Shown here one piece after another: positions 53,378 to 64,000 of a stretch of DNA of 64,000 bases. Under the pieces are notes generated by a model. That model saw only the letters and a list, made by a program, of their open reading frames with translations. It was not told the DNA's origin and did no database searches. The stretch is from an uncultured Caldilineaceae bacterium. GTDB lineage: Bacteria; Chloroflexota; Anaerolineae; Caldilineales; Caldilineaceae. Where the stretch lies: contig OY282381.1 of assembly GCA_958295915.1 (NCBI GenBank), positions 3,060,722-3,124,721 of the forward strand, written 5' to 3'. Made by a program: the position numbers and the translations under genes. Position 1 is the stretch's first letter, and every line of letters begins with the position of its first letter.

Positions 53378-53821
53378 TCACTCCTCCAGGCCCGGGCCTC
53401 GGGGCGTTACATGATCCTGCCGGGCGACGAATTGAGTGCCTATAGGCAGTTTATGCGCGGCCAAGCGGAAGGCTTCGCGAGCCTGACTCTCATCTATACC
53501 GGCGATCTCAAAGAGGATACGCCCCGGTTTCACGACCGCCACCCAATGATCGACATTGCCCTTGCCAGAACCCATCCGAGTCTCGGCAGCCCGCATTGTC
53601 ACCGGTTTATCCGGGAAGATGCGGATCCACAGCTTGCCGCCACGCCGCACATAACGGACAATCGCGCGGCGGGCCGCTTCGATCTGGCGGCTTGTCACCC
53701 AGGCCGGCTCTGTAGCCTGTAACCCGAACGTGCCAAAATCGATCCGATTGCCACGGGTAGCGTTGCCGCGCATGCGACCGCGATGCATCTTGCGAAATTT
53801 CACTCGTTTTGGCATCAACAT
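53378..53821 (-). CDS. rplP: 50S ribosomal protein L16
   Basis: 147 residues from the ATG at 53821 with GGAGAG upstream; MPKRVKF begins two codons later. [38 protein letters not shown] by position and the hydrophobic core are typical. L16 helps place the A-site tRNA. Confidence 0.97.
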   Translation of the reverse strand: MLMPKRVKFRKMHRGRMRGNATRGNRIDFGTFGLQATEPAWVTSRQIEAARRAIVRYVRRGGKLWIRIFPDKPVTMRAAETRMGSGKGNVDHWVAVVKPGRILFEIAGIDESQAREAFRLAAHKLPIGTQFVARQDHVTPRGPGLEE

Positions 53822-53888
53822 AGTTCACTCTCCATCCCGCGTCTTTGCTCCAACCATGGCATATATGGCATATGCCGAACAGGAACGC

Positions 53889-54563
53889 CTATTCAGCCGC
53901 CGCCAGTTCCGCATAGCGAGCATGGTATTCCTCACCCGGCAACACTTCACCATGATAGACCCAGGTCTTTACGCCGATCACGCCGTATGTCGTGTTGGCT
54001 TCAGCAGTGCCGTAATCGATCTCCGCCCGCAATGTATGGCGCGGCACCTGCCCGTTACGTATCGTGTCGACCCGCCCCATTTCGCTGCCGCCCAAACGCC
54101 CGGACACCTGAATCATGACACCCTCGGCGCCGGTTCGCATCGCGCGCCCGGCAACCTGTTTCATCGCCCGCTTCCAACTGATACGACGCTCCAGCTGCTC
54201 GGCCACGTTCTCGGCCACAAGTTGGGCATCTGTCTCCGGTTTGTCGATCTCGTGCACGTCAATTTTGACCTTCTTGCTGGTCAACTTCTGGAGATTCACC
54301 CGCAACATGTTGACATTCGCGCCCTTGCGCCCGATAATAATGCCGGGCTTGGCGGTGTTGATGAGCACATGAACCTGATTGGGCTGACGCTCGATTTCGA
54401 TATAACTGATGCCGGCCCGCGGCGCATCACGCTGAATCAGGGCGCGAATCTCACGGTCTTCGCCCAGCTGATTCACATAGTCATACCCCGTCGCAAACCA
54501 TCGACTTTTGTGCTCTTTGATAATTCCCAGACGAAAACCGATCGGATGTACTTTGCGTCCCAT
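53889..54563 (-). CDS. rpsC: 30S ribosomal protein S3
   Basis: 224 residues. MGRKVHPIGFRLG start, KH domain with IIIGRKGANVNMLR (~75-88), and C-terminal GRLGGSEMGR. S3 lines the mRNA entry channel. Normal length without insertions. Confidence 0.97.
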   Translation of the reverse strand: MGRKVHPIGFRLGIIKEHKSRWFATGYDYVNQLGEDREIRALIQRDAPRAGISYIEIERQPNQVHVLINTAKPGIIIGRKGANVNMLRVNLQKLTSKKVKIDVHEIDKPETDAQLVAENVAEQLERRISWKRAMKQVAGRAMRTGAEGVMIQVSGRLGGSEMGRVDTIRNGQVPRHTLRAEIDYGTAEANTTYGVIGVKTWVYHGEVLPGEEYHARYAELAAAE

Positions 54564-54587
54564 TGGACCTCCTTAACCCTTCGTCCG

Positions 54588-54932
54588 CTACTCGTCGCTG
54601 ACACGCTCTTCCAATATTACAGTTATGTGGGAGGAACGTCGAATCCATGGCTTAAACCGACCGCGCGCGCCAAAGCGTCGCCAGCGACGATTCGGCGCAT
54701 GATCAGCATACGTCTTGCTGATATAGAGCTCTTCAGCTTCCAGACCAAAATTCTCTACACCGTTGGCAATCGCGCTCTTCAGCGTCTTCTCTATCAGGCG
54801 TGCAGCCTGCTGAGGCATAAATCGCAACATGACCAATGCCTCTTCCGCCTGGCGTCCCCGCACTTCGTTCAACACCAAGCGCGCCTTTTGTGGGCTAATC
54901 CCCATATATTTGCTAATGGCTCGAACTTCCAT
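54588..54932 (-). CDS. rplV: 50S ribosomal protein L22
   Basis: 114 residues. YMGISPQKARLVLNEVRG and the beta-hairpin/loop region (ADHAPNRRWRRFGARGRFKPW by position ~77-97) that reaches into the peptide tunnel, the site of macrolide-resistance changes in other bacteria. Confidence 0.97.
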   Translation of the reverse strand: MEVRAISKYMGISPQKARLVLNEVRGRQAEEALVMLRFMPQQAARLIEKTLKSAIANGVENFGLEAEELYISKTYADHAPNRRWRRFGARGRFKPWIRRSSHITVILEERVSDE

Positions 54933-54995
54933 CGTACGCGCTCCCCTATCTCCACGATTGAGGAAGAAAATATAAACCGCTTGAAAACCGCTCTT

Positions 54996-55277
54996 CTACT
55001 GTCTGCGTGTGCTTCTTTCCGACCTGATATGACCGCGAAAGAATCGCGTCGGCGCGAACTCGCCCAGTTTGTGCCCGACCATATTCTCAGTGATATAGAT
55101 CGGTACGTGGCGACGACCGTCGTGAATCGCCAGCGTGTGACCGACAAACTGCGGAAAAATCGTCGAAGATCGAGACCAGGTCTTGACCACCTTTCGTTCA
55201 CCGGCCCGGTTCATATCTTCGATTTTTTTCAGTAGGCGAGGCGCTACATACGGCCCTTTCTTCAGGCTACGTCCCAT
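54996..55277 (-). CDS. rpsS: 30S ribosomal protein S19
   Basis: 93 residues. [11 protein letters not shown], the [21 protein letters not shown] core and the [10 protein letters not shown] end are intact. S19 pairs with S13 at the head of the small subunit. Confidence 0.97.
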   Translation of the reverse strand: MGRSLKKGPYVAPRLLKKIEDMNRAGERKVVKTWSRSSTIFPQFVGHTLAIHDGRRHVPIYITENMVGHKLGEFAPTRFFRGHIRSERSTRRQ

Positions 55278-55304
55278 CGAATCTCCTCCACCTCTACGCT
55301 TTCG

Positions 55305-56144
55305 CTAATGGCGACGCTTCTTGCTGCTGCGCCGGATAATATCCTTGCTCGTCCTTTTGTTGCGGCGGGTACGCTTGCCAAGCGCCGGTTGCCCCCATGG
55401 AGTCTTTGGCCCAGGCATACCAATGGGCGAACGCCCTTCCCCCCCACCGTGAGGGTGGGACGAAGGATCCATTGCTACGCCCCGTACAGATGGTCGAATG
55501 CCCAGCCAGCGGCGACGACCGGCCTTGCCCATAGAAATATTGCTGTGATCCGGATTCGATACCTGGCCAATTGTAGCCAGACAGCCCATCTCAATATAGC
55601 GCACCTCTCCACTGGGAAGACGCACCTGGGCGCGAGCCCCCTCTTTGGCGACCAGTTGGGCCGAGACGCCCGCGCTACGCACAAGCTGCGCGCCCCGTCC
55701 CGGATACAACTCAATGTTGTGAATCTGGGTGCCCAACGGAATATTGCGGATCGGCAGAGCATTGCCAGGGCGAATATCAGCATGAGAGCCAGATTCCAAC
55801 ACATCACCCACTTGAACGCCCAACGGCGCGATAATGTACCGCTTTTCGCCATCTTGATAGGTTAGCAGAGCGATACGGGCGCTGCGGTTCGGGTCGTACT
55901 CAATCGAGGTAACCTGCGCCGGCGCCCCCCACCTATCCCGCTTAAAATCGATAACGCGGTAGCGCCGTTTGTGGCCGCCACCCCGATGTCGTACAGTAAT
56001 GCGACCCTGGTTGTTGCGCCCGGCTTTCTTGTTCAAAGGGACAAGCAACGAGCGCTCTGGCTTTGTGCGAGTAATCGTTTCAAAGGTCGAGACACTCATG
56101 TCCCGACGCCCCGGAGACGTGGGGCGATATATCTTTACAGGCAT
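55305..56144 (-). CDS. rplB: 50S ribosomal protein L2
   Basis: 279 residues. [19 protein letters not shown] near residue 42, [13 protein letters not shown], and [20 protein letters not shown] containing the conserved His near the peptidyl-transferase centre. Normal length. Confidence 0.98.
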   Translation of the reverse strand: MPVKIYRPTSPGRRDMSVSTFETITRTKPERSLLVPLNKKAGRNNQGRITVRHRGGGHKRRYRVIDFKRDRWGAPAQVTSIEYDPNRSARIALLTYQDGEKRYIIAPLGVQVGDVLESGSHADIRPGNALPIRNIPLGTQIHNIELYPGRGAQLVRSAGVSAQLVAKEGARAQVRLPSGEVRYIEMGCLATIGQVSNPDHSNISMGKAGRRRWLGIRPSVRGVAMDPSSHPHGGGEGRSPIGMPGPKTPWGQPALGKRTRRNKRTSKDIIRRSSKKRRH

Positions 56145-56231
56145 GGAAATCTATCTTCTCCTGTCGCTGTCAACATTCCGCCGCTCGGCCAAGAGCCGAA
56201 ACCAACGGCCATGAATCGTTCCGTCCCGCTG

Positions 56232-56522
56232 TCACACACCCTCGAAAAACTGAATACTGTCACCTTCCGCTAAGGTCACAACAGCCTTTTTCCATGAAGA
56301 TTTGCGCACGACCTTGCGGCGGCCCCGCCGTCCGGTTTTGGCAGGCATGATCATCACCCGCACGCCAAGCACAGTAACGTTGAAAGCGGTCTCCACCGCA
56401 TCACGAATCTCGTGCTTGTTGGCCCGTAAATCAACTTCAAAGGTGTACTGATTCGCAAAATCGGCCGCCTCATACGATTTTTCTGTAATGACCGGACGTT
56501 TAATCACTTCATAAACGTGCAT
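56232..56522 (-). CDS. rplW: 50S ribosomal protein L23
   Basis: 96 residues. VIKRPVITEKSYEAA start, YTFEVDLRANKHEIRDAVE and the tunnel-exit docking site for SRP and trigger factor. Its start overlaps the end of rplD by 14 bp, so translation is probably coupled. Confidence 0.97.
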   Translation of the reverse strand: MHVYEVIKRPVITEKSYEAADFANQYTFEVDLRANKHEIRDAVETAFNVTVLGVRVMIMPAKTGRRGRRKVVRKSSWKKAVVTLAEGDSIQFFEGV

Positions 56523-57177
56523 CAGGCTCTCCTCGTCTCATACGCGAACGCGATTCGCCAAGCCAGGCGTGAATGAAATCGACCGCAGCCCGAGGCAAGA
56601 GAAGCCTGTCGTGGCTTAACAGATCTTGAATGTTCAGATTGCCGCTGAGAAGCGCTTTCGCCTGGGACAGGTTGCTGATCGATTTCTCAACCGCCAGATC
56701 CCGCTCCGGCAAGACGACGAGCACGCTTTCGTTGTCCAAGCCCAGATCGGCCAGCGCCTGCACAAAAACTTTTGTCTTCGGCGCCGCTATCTCCAACTGT
56801 TCCAGAACAACTATCTGGCCCAACCCAGCCTTGACACTCAACGCGCTACGCAATGCCGCCCGACGCATCTTCTTTGGCATCTTCTTTGTATATTTGCGCG
56901 GCGTAGGGCCGAAAGCCCTCCCGCCTCCCACCCAAATGGGAGAACGGATCGAGCCATGTCGGGCCCGACCGGTACCCTTCTGACGCCAGGGTTTGCGACC
57001 ACCCCCCCGCACCTCGCTGCGGGTCTTGGTCTTGTGCGTGCCCTTGCGCGCGTTCGCCAACTGCCTCACCAGCGCCTGATGCATCAGCCCCCGGTTGACC
57101 GGAGCGGCAAATACTGTATCCTTCAGCTCGATCTGGCCGATCTCTTCGCCGGCCATATTTCTGATTGGCACTTCCAC
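56509..57177 (-). CDS. rplD: 50S ribosomal protein L4
   Basis: 222 residues from a GTG at 57177 behind [26 protein letters not shown] is the tunnel-lining loop, and [17 protein letters not shown] follows. L4 also represses the S10 operon in some bacteria. The C-terminus extends over the rplW start. Confidence 0.97.
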   Translation of the reverse strand: MEVPIRNMAGEEIGQIELKDTVFAAPVNRGLMHQALVRQLANARKGTHKTKTRSEVRGGGRKPWRQKGTGRARHGSIRSPIWVGGGRAFGPTPRKYTKKMPKKMRRAALRSALSVKAGLGQIVVLEQLEIAAPKTKVFVQALADLGLDNESVLVVLPERDLAVEKSISNLSQAKALLSGNLNIQDLLSHDRLLLPRAAVDFIHAWLGESRSRMRRGEPDARL

Positions 57178-57197
57178 GGTATCGCCTCCTGCCCAAG

Positions 57198-57827
57198 TTA
57201 CGCCTTTACAGCCGTTCGAATGAAGACCAGCCCTTTGCGGGGACCGGGCACCGCGCCTCGAACAGCGATAAGATTGCGTTCTGCGTCAACCAGAGCCACC
57301 TTCAAATTCTGTACAGTTACGCGTTTGTTGCCCATCTGCCCCGCGCCTTTTGCGCCAGGGAACGTATGGCCCGGCGTCGTGCCGGCGCCCCGGGAGCCCG
57401 GCGCCCGATGCCGATCCGACTGACCATGGGTTTTAGGGCCGCCAGCGAATCCGTGACGTTTGACAGTGCCGGCAAAGCCCTTCCCTTTGGACGTGCCGGT
57501 TACATCCACAAGCTCGCCCTCAGCAAATACATCCGCTTTAATAACATCGCCCAAAGCGTGTTCCGGATCGCCCGACAAACGCACCTCTCGCAGCGTACGC
57601 AACGCCGGCATGTTGGCCTTCTGTAGATGACCGAGTTGGCCTTTGGTCAATTTGCGTTCCGGAACCTCTCCAAACCCAACCTGAACCGCGTTGTAGCCAT
57701 CCGTATCTTCAGTTTTTACCTGCGTGACATAGCAGGGGCCAGCTTCGATTATTGTAACTGACGCCACTTCACCGCTGTCATCAAATAGCTGGGTCATTCC
57801 AATTTTGCGACCTAAAATCCCTTTCAC
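57198..57827 (-). CDS. rplC: 50S ribosomal protein L3
   Basis: 209 residues from a GTG at 57827 with GGAGG upstream. GILGRKIGMTQLF, the glutamine-bearing loop GQSDRHRAPGSRGAGTTPGHT by position ~136-156 near the peptidyl-transferase centre, and GNKRVTVQNLKV. Normal length. Confidence 0.97.
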   Translation of the reverse strand: MKGILGRKIGMTQLFDDSGEVASVTIIEAGPCYVTQVKTEDTDGYNAVQVGFGEVPERKLTKGQLGHLQKANMPALRTLREVRLSGDPEHALGDVIKADVFAEGELVDVTGTSKGKGFAGTVKRHGFAGGPKTHGQSDRHRAPGSRGAGTTPGHTFPGAKGAGQMGNKRVTVQNLKVALVDAERNLIAVRGAVPGPRKGLVFIRTAVKA

Positions 57828-57970
57828 TTGCTCCTCCAGAACCGCCGGCGCGATCGATAAGATTTCAACCGCTCTGCCGCATCATCCAATAGACCCATCG
57901 CCTACAGATATGCGCAAAGATATTTCACCACAGGATGACCGATCATCTGCCCATAGTTGGAAGATGATCG

Positions 57971-58279
57971 TTATAGCTTGATTTCGATATCAACACCGGC
58001 GGGCAAATTCAGACGAGTGAGATTTTCAATCGTCTTGTTGCCGGGATCCACCACATCGATCAGACGCTTGTGAGTGCGGATCTCAAACTGCTCACGACTG
58101 TCCTTATCGATAAAAGGCGACCGCATCACCGTGAATTTCTCGATCCTCGTCGGCAGAGGCACAGGCCCAACAACCTGCGCACCCGTCTGCTCTGCAGCAG
58201 TGACGATCTGCTGTGCGGATGCATCAAGCACGCGATGATCGTATGCTTTGAGCTTGATACGGATTTTTTGCTTTGCCAT
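57971..58279 (-). CDS. rpsJ: 30S ribosomal protein S10
   Basis: 102 residues. [21 protein letters not shown] and [16 protein letters not shown] are standard. It also acts in NusB-S10 antitermination. It follows tuf by 70 bp with no terminator, so tuf and the S10 operon are probably co-transcribed. Confidence 0.98.
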   Translation of the reverse strand: MAKQKIRIKLKAYDHRVLDASAQQIVTAAEQTGAQVVGPVPLPTRIEKFTVMRSPFIDKDSREQFEIRTHKRLIDVVDPGNKTIENLTRLNLPAGVDIEIKL

Positions 58280-58349
58280 GTCCTATTCCTTCTCACAACA
58301 GTGAAGCAGAAGGTGGAGAGAAGCGCCCCGACTTCCGCCCTGCAGCTGG

Positions 58350-59549
<1,200 letters not shown>

Positions 59550-59695
59550 TAGGTTGCCGCCTCCTGCTATGATTGAATGTCCGAAGGGTAACAGGACGTA
59601 ATCATCAGTAGCCGCCCACCAGAATGTAGGTGGGCGGCCTTAGATCCTGCGTTTTGTATACTTTTCACTACAGACGCGGAAAAGCCAACGTCAAC

Positions 59696-59718
59696 GCGCC
59701 TCTTTCGAACAGAGGCGC
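59696..59718 (+). repeat. Repeat B hairpin between tuf and tRNA-Thr
   Basis: Perfect arms GCGCCTCT/AGAGGCGC around TTCGAAC, followed by ATTCAAC. In the transcript between tRNA-Thr(GGT) and tuf it could act as a processing or stability hairpin. Confidence 0.85.
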
Positions 59719-59733
59719 ATTCAACAACTCCAT

Positions 59734-59807
<74 letters not shown>

Positions 59808-59843
59808 TAGTCGTAACGCCAACGGCTATGCACTACTCATAAA

Positions 59844-59927
<84 letters not shown>

Positions 59928-59979
59928 AATTGTCAATGTGCTTCTGTCACTGCGCTTCGTCTATGCGCTCATAATGGAA

Positions 59980-60052
59980 AGCCGACGATCGGACTCGAAC
60001 CGATAACCGGCTGTTTACAAAACAGCTGCTCTGCCGATTGAGCTACGTCGGC
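59980..60052 (-). tRNA. tRNA-Thr (anticodon TGT)
   Basis: 73-nt cloverleaf. Acceptor GCCGACG/CGTCGGC, anticodon stem GCTGT/ACAGC with loop TTTGTAA, T-arm GGTTCGAGT. First gene of the tRNA-tuf transcription unit. Confidence 0.97.
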
Positions 60053-60367
60053 GCGCTCCGACGACACCGGAATGAGTATACCACAGTTCATCCACTGGTC
60101 AAATCTCGACGCGCCTATTTTCATATACATTTCTACATACACCCCCGGCAAGAGCAGCGCCTCCCTGGTTTTCTTTGCGTCCTTAGCGCCTTTGCGTCCT
60201 TGCGTTGTATTGGTTTTCCTTTGCGCCTGCGTCCTTGCGTTGTATTCTCAACCCGTCCCCAACGCCGGCAAGAGCAGCGCCTCCCTGGTTTTCTTTGCGT
60301 CCTTTGCGCCCTTGCGTCCTTGCGTTGTATTGGTTTTCCTTTGCGCCTGCGTCCTTGCGTTGTATTC
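60053..60367. other. Intergenic region with tRNA promoter and a 120-bp tandem repeat
   Basis: The region between the divergent tRNA-tuf unit and the 3' end of the restriction-modification gene has no CDS of its own. It holds the tRNA promoter and most of two copies of a 120-bp unit. Confidence 0.8.
60075..60102 (-). promoter_or_regulatory. Promoter of the tRNA-tuf operon
   Basis: Minus strand TTGACC (60097-60102) and TATACT (60075-60080), spacer 16, placing the start site about 15 bases before tRNA-Thr(TGT). Confidence 0.75.
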
Positions 60368-60384
60368 TCAACCCGTCCCCAACA
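60145..60384. repeat. Two tandem copies of a 120-bp unit overlapping the RM gene 3' end
   Basis: Copies start at 60145 and 60265 with CCGGCAAGAGCAGCG. Each contains two TGCGTCCTTGCGTTGTAT pieces and ends with AACCCGTCCCCAAC. A third copy starts at 60385 but diverges into coding sequence after CCGGCAAG. The last codons and stop of the restriction-modification gene lie within the unit, so part of the gene end was duplicated with it. Confidence 0.92.
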
Positions 60385-63300
60385 CCGGCAAGCCCTCGAC
60401 AATCTCCACCGTCTCCAGACTCACGCTGATCACCTTCCCAATCAGATTGACGATGTACTGCGGATCCTCCTCACGGTTGGGATCGTTAACGATGCCGCTG
60501 CGCTTGTCCGTCTTGACGCGGTATTGATCGATAACCCATTCCAGGGCCGAGCGATTGCCCAGCCGATAGTCAAAAGCTTTTGCTGGAATTCCGTCAAGTG
60601 TCAGAAAGTCGTTGTAGCGGATCTGCGTTTTGTCTCGGGACAGCTTCATCTTCTCGACGCGCCAATCAAGCTGCAGATCCGGGTTTTCGCTGACTGTCAG
60701 CGGATAGGCGGGCATCTCTTCATAGCCGACGTGGATTTCCGCCAGGCGCGCGCCAGCTTGGGCAAAGGCCCGGAAGTCCGGGGCAAAGGGCAGGCGCGGC
60801 AGGTCGCGCTTGAGGTTGGCCTGGTAGCGCTCGCGGTAGTGCGGATGGTGCAGTAGGCCGTAGACGGAATGGAAGATATCCCATTTGCTGATTGTGTCGT
60901 CGCGGTAGCGCCTGCGGAACTGCGCCAAGGCCCAATCGGTGATGTTCTCCTGGCGGTTTGTCCCGTCCTCGTCGTAGACGTAGAAGGGGAAGCATTGGGT
61001 CTTTTCGAGTATGTCAAGGCACGGGATCATATCTGCCATCAAGGTGTGGAAAGGTTTGTTGCTTCCGAGTCCACTGACACAAATCACCCGGTTTTCCGTT
61101 TCGGTCTGCGCTGTGGGGAAGATCGATGGGAACACAGATACGACATCATTCATCATGCGGTCAAAGTAAAGGTTCGATTGCGTAAACGGGCGATAGAGTG
61201 ATGGCCTCAGCTTGTGGTCAGCGTATCTGGCCATGCGCCCTCGCTTCAACTTCGCCTTTAAGTCCCGACTCCAACTGATTTTCTTGTCATCATACGCCAC
61301 AAAATCATCGACATTTGCATTCTGATTTTCCCGTTGTTCCCAGTTGAACACCTGCTCATTGTAGGTGTCAATTGTCCGCTTCATGTTCTCTGTGAGCGCG
61401 TCGCGGTTGAAATTACACGCCCAGGCATCACGGTTTGTGCTGATACCAAGGCTATAGACCTTAAAAATCACATCCACCGCCTCGCCTTTTGCCGCCTTCA
61501 CGTCCTTGCTTCCCAGCGGGATGAAGCTCTCAAACTCGGCGTGAAGTCCCTCTGTCAGCCATGTGTGCTTTGTATCGATGGCGGCCTGTTTCATTGGAAC
61601 GTTTGTATAGTCACCGAATCGGGTTAAAATCTCCTGCTTCGCGCGGGCTTTGAGATAGTCGTCAATCGAGTAGATCCAAACCTCAGCCGCCTCGGATTTC
61701 GCTCCCGCTTCTTTGATGAAGAAGCTGATCCCCACCCCAACCCGGATCTGGTCATCAAAAATATTGCCGCCCTCTTTGCGTCGGCGTTCAGCGGATGTGC
61801 GGGCATTCCCTTTGAGATCGATGTGATAGATCCTGGTGAAATCCTGTTCAAGGTGTTTTCTCATGCCGTCAAAGGCTACACCGTCGAGAAAGCCGTTGTT
61901 GGTTACGAAGGCGACAACCCCTTCCTCGCCAATCCGATCCGACGCCCAGCGTATCGCCTTCACATACGGATCAGAGAGTTTGTTTCTGAGCGTCGCTTTG
62001 GAGTCTTTTACATACGTATCGGCAACCCGCGCATCCATCGTCCCGTATTTGCGGTTCTTGTTGTTGTCGTTCTCGTTGATCTGTCCGACGTTGTAAGGCG
62101 GATTGCCGATGACCACGAACATCGGCGTCTGCTTCTGCGTCTTCAGGCGCTGTGTGTTCGCCGGCGCGAATATCGGCATCTGCCGGTCTTCCGCCAGGTC
62201 GAAGGTGTCCACCAGGCAGATGCCTTCAAAGGGCCGATACACGCCGGTCGCCGCGTAAAATTCATGCTCGATGTTCATGCTGGCGATATAGTAGGGCAGC
62301 AGCATCACCTCGTTGCAGTGCAGTTCTGACGTATACTTGGCCTCTAGCGCAGTCCGGCGTATCTCCCGCATCAGGCGCACGATGAAGTTGCCCGTGCCCA
62401 CGAACGGGTCGATGATATGCACGCCGGGGTCGGATAGCGAACGCCCAAACTCCGTTTGCAGAATGTGGGCAACGCTTTGCACCATGAAATCGACGATCGG
62501 CTGCGGCGTGTAGACGATGCCATGCGTATCCGCCACCTTGACTGAAAACCCCTGGAAAAACTGCTCGTAGACGGTGTTGAGGAATCCCTGTTTTTGGGAG
62601 TACTCACCCAGGGTGGCCGCCGTCTGTTCGATGACCACGTAGAAGCGGTCCAGGCCTTGGAGAAAATCACGCCGGCTGAACGACTGCGATGTGAGCGCGT
62701 CGATCACGCTCTCGATTTCGTTGGCGATGACATTGCGGCGCGTGAAGGCGGGGTTGTCGAACACGGTGCGGAACAGACGCTCGGTCAACAGATGCTGTAT
62801 CAGCATCTCCTCGACCGCGGCCGCAGAGAGAGTGGGATTGATCGATTGGCGACATTTCTTCAGAAAATCGTCAAAGGCCGTGGCAAAGCGGCTGTTGCTC
62901 TGCCGCTCCTGGTGGATCAAGCGCGCCAGGCCGCGCCCGATATCCGGCACTCTGTCTTTGAACTGCGCGACAGCCTCCTCCCAGGCGGCGTACTCCTGCG
63001 GCCGGTAGCCGCAGAAGGCTTCCAGTACCCCAATCAGCTGCGCCGGGTCGCTCAGGTCCGCGTCGAGCAGCTGCCGACCGTTCTGCCACAGGATGGCCCG
63101 TTGCGGCGTCTGGAAGAGGATGTTGTCATCAGGATAGCCGGCCTCGAACTTGCGCCGCGCTTCAGACAGCAGGTCGTCGTGGATATCCTTCGCCTCCCAG
63201 ATGCCATGCGGCAGCTGGAAATCGTCGATCAGGGCGCCGTCAACTATGATGCGCCGCTTGCCGCGCGCAGTGTTCGATGCGCCTCTGCGCGCACGAGGCG

Positions 63301-63478
63301 CGATGGCCTGTTCCGGCACAAGCGTCCACGCGCACTGCCGCGCGCAGGCTTCGAGCAGCGCCTGAAAGGCGGAGCGCACCGCGCTTTCATGGCTGACGCC
63401 GAGGCGCTCGAAGCGCTCGAGCGCGGCGTAGTATTCTCTGATGGGCTTGTGCGTGGGTTTGAGGGTGAGTGTTGGCAT
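60368..63478 (-). CDS. Single-chain restriction-modification enzyme (type ISP/IIG-like)
   Basis: 1036 residues. The N-terminal ~150 residues have a PD-(D/E)XK-like nuclease pattern (VDGALIDDF then IWEAKD). A helical region follows. The N6-adenine methyltransferase core has motif [10 protein letters not shown] (~355) and motif [11 protein letters not shown] (~455). The C-terminal half (~650-1036) matches the target-recognition region of type ISP enzymes. The helicase part of classical type ISP proteins is absent. It should methylate one DNA strand and cut unmodified sites. No partner gene is adjacent; uvrC is divergent. The last residues (GLPVLGTG) are encoded in the 120-bp repeat. Confidence 0.9.
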   Translation of the reverse strand: MPTLTLKPTHKPIREYYAALERFERLGVSHESAVRSAFQALLEACARQCAWTLVPEQAIAPRARRGASNTARGKRRIIVDGALIDDFQLPHGIWEAKDIHDDLLSEARRKFEAGYPDDNILFQTPQRAILWQNGRQLLDADLSDPAQLIGVLEAFCGYRPQEYAAWEEAVAQFKDRVPDIGRGLARLIHQERQSNSRFATAFDDFLKKCRQSINPTLSAAAVEEMLIQHLLTERLFRTVFDNPAFTRRNVIANEIESVIDALTSQSFSRRDFLQGLDRFYVVIEQTAATLGEYSQKQGFLNTVYEQFFQGFSVKVADTHGIVYTPQPIVDFMVQSVAHILQTEFGRSLSDPGVHIIDPFVGTGNFIVRLMREIRRTALEAKYTSELHCNEVMLLPYYIASMNIEHEFYAATGVYRPFEGICLVDTFDLAEDRQMPIFAPANTQRLKTQKQTPMFVVIGNPPYNVGQINENDNNKNRKYGTMDARVADTYVKDSKATLRNKLSDPYVKAIRWASDRIGEEGVVAFVTNNGFLDGVAFDGMRKHLEQDFTRIYHIDLKGNARTSAERRRKEGGNIFDDQIRVGVGISFFIKEAGAKSEAAEVWIYSIDDYLKARAKQEILTRFGDYTNVPMKQAAIDTKHTWLTEGLHAEFESFIPLGSKDVKAAKGEAVDVIFKVYSLGISTNRDAWACNFNRDALTENMKRTIDTYNEQVFNWEQRENQNANVDDFVAYDDKKISWSRDLKAKLKRGRMARYADHKLRPSLYRPFTQSNLYFDRMMNDVVSVFPSIFPTAQTETENRVICVSGLGSNKPFHTLMADMIPCLDILEKTQCFPFYVYDEDGTNRQENITDWALAQFRRRYRDDTISKWDIFHSVYGLLHHPHYRERYQANLKRDLPRLPFAPDFRAFAQAGARLAEIHVGYEEMPAYPLTVSENPDLQLDWRVEKMKLSRDKTQIRYNDFLTLDGIPAKAFDYRLGNRSALEWVIDQYRVKTDKRSGIVNDPNREEDPQYIVNLIGKVISVSLETVEIVEGLPVLGTG

Positions 63479-63728
63479 GTGCGCTATCCTACCGCTGCGG
63501 CGCAGGTGGAAAATTCAGATGGGCGCCTCCCAAGATCAGGTGGCCGGCCTGTCATTGTCGCCCTTTTTATTGCCAACTGCAAACCCGCGTAGCGTCTCCA
63601 CAACCACTTGCGCGCAGTCCGTTGAACAAGGCAAATCATCCTGTGTATCCTTCCATCCTGAAAATCCTGATTCAGACACTCTGCTCCTCTCCCCAAAAAT
63701 CCGGGACGCGCCCGGCAAGAGCAGCCGA

Positions 63729-63757
63729 TTGAATCGTCCAAAAAGACGTGTTACAAT
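63729..63757 (+). promoter_or_regulatory. Probable uvrC promoter, near-leaderless
   Basis: TTGAAT (63729-63734) and TACAAT (63752-63757), spacer 17. The expected start is 0-2 bases before the uvrC ATG, so the transcript may be leaderless, although GGAG at 63759-63762 would also suit a start further upstream. Confidence 0.55.
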
Positions 63758-63764
63758 CGGAGCC

Positions 63765-64000
63765 ATGATCCGACAACTGCCGCAACAGGCGCAACGGAAG
63801 ATCGCAGAGCTGCCGGATAAGCCCGGCTGTTACCTCATGTGGGACGAACGCGCCAATGTGCTGTATGTAGGCAAAGCGCTGGTATTGCGCCATCGCGTGC
63901 GCAGCTATTTCCAGGCGTCGGTCAAACATGCGCCCCGGATTCAGGATATGGTTGGCAAGGTGCAGGACATTACCTGGTGGGTCACCAATACAGAGATGGA
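63765..64000 (+). CDS. uvrC: Excinuclease ABC subunit C, N-terminal part (runs off the window)
   Basis: The visible 78 residues are the GIY-YIG endonuclease domain start: [23 protein letters not shown] by position ~16-38 (GCYLM and VLYVGKA are the GIY and YIG strands), then LRHRVRSYF. UvrC makes both incisions in nucleotide excision repair with UvrA and UvrB. The ATG at 63765 follows GGAG. The rest lies beyond the window. Confidence 0.95.
   Translation, partial: MIRQLPQQAQRKIAELPDKPGCYLMWDERANVLYVGKALVLRHRVRSYFQASVKHAPRIQDMVGKVQDITWWVTNTEM

Noticed and set aside
53730..55235. 501-residue plus-strand frame
   Set aside because: It is antisense to rplP, rpsC, rplV and rpsS, and has no plausible protein character.

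Overview
The window is one high-GC bacterial chromosome segment. The gene content points to Chloroflexota (an Anaerolineae/Caldilineae-like lineage). The signs are DUF4012 and DUF2723 surface proteins, a sortase-like protein, a HyuA/HyuB pair, Opp/Dpp transporters, archaeal-type phosphoglycerate mutase and Zn-ribbon S4, S14 and L36. This placement is inferred from gene content; no 16S rRNA is present.

Layout. (1) 1-2799, minus: N-terminal 933 residues of a caspase-like (C14) protein that seems to run into an alpha/beta-hydrolase domain at the window edge. (2) 3152-10145, plus: a cell-surface block with a sortase homologue lacking its catalytic Cys, a GT2 plus sugar-phosphate transferase fusion, a DUF11-like secreted protein, a DUF2723 membrane protein and a DUF4012 protein. 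(3) 10161-19658, minus: sirtuin, apgM and a peptide ABC transporter (ATPase, permease-ATPase fusion, permease, lipoprotein), preceded by an MsmK/UgpC-type ATPase. (4) 19659-20471: a gene-free array of a palindromic repeat. (5) 20472-30851, plus: a catabolic block (molybdopterin-oxidoreductase-like protein, HyuA, small membrane protein, HyuB, RraA-like protein, amidohydrolase, Rieske protein). It is interrupted by a broken Dam-type methylase, a TnpB element with 27-bp terminal inverted repeats, and a coiled-coil gene made of identical 51-bp repeats. (6) 30906-39588: unknown protein plus XRE regulator, a promoter-leader-terminator unit before an internally triplicated gene, a DUF1156 DNA methyltransferase, a MoaB/Mog-like protein and an AT-richer orphan gene. 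(7) 39794-60102, minus: the str/S10/spc/alpha supercluster. It reads tRNA-Thr, tRNA-Tyr, tRNA-Thr, tuf, rpsJ, then S10 and spc genes, secY, adk, map, rpmJ, rpsM, rpsK, rpsD, rpoA, rplQ, truA, rplM, rpsI, and ends at an intrinsic terminator. infA is not found between map and rpmJ. (8) 60145-63478: a 120-bp tandem repeat and a single-chain restriction-modification enzyme. (9) 63765-64000, plus: the start of uvrC.

The most striking property is a set of short dispersed palindromic repeats. The main one has the 19-nt core CGCGCCCTACAGTGGCGCG and occurs more than 20 times in 64 kb. It sits in nearly every accessory intergenic space and also inside reading frames without breaking them (DUF2723 protein, HyuA twice, the N-terminus of the protein between HyuA and HyuB). 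This resembles the Rickettsia palindromic elements, which also enter coding sequence in frame. The ribosomal supercluster is almost free of them.
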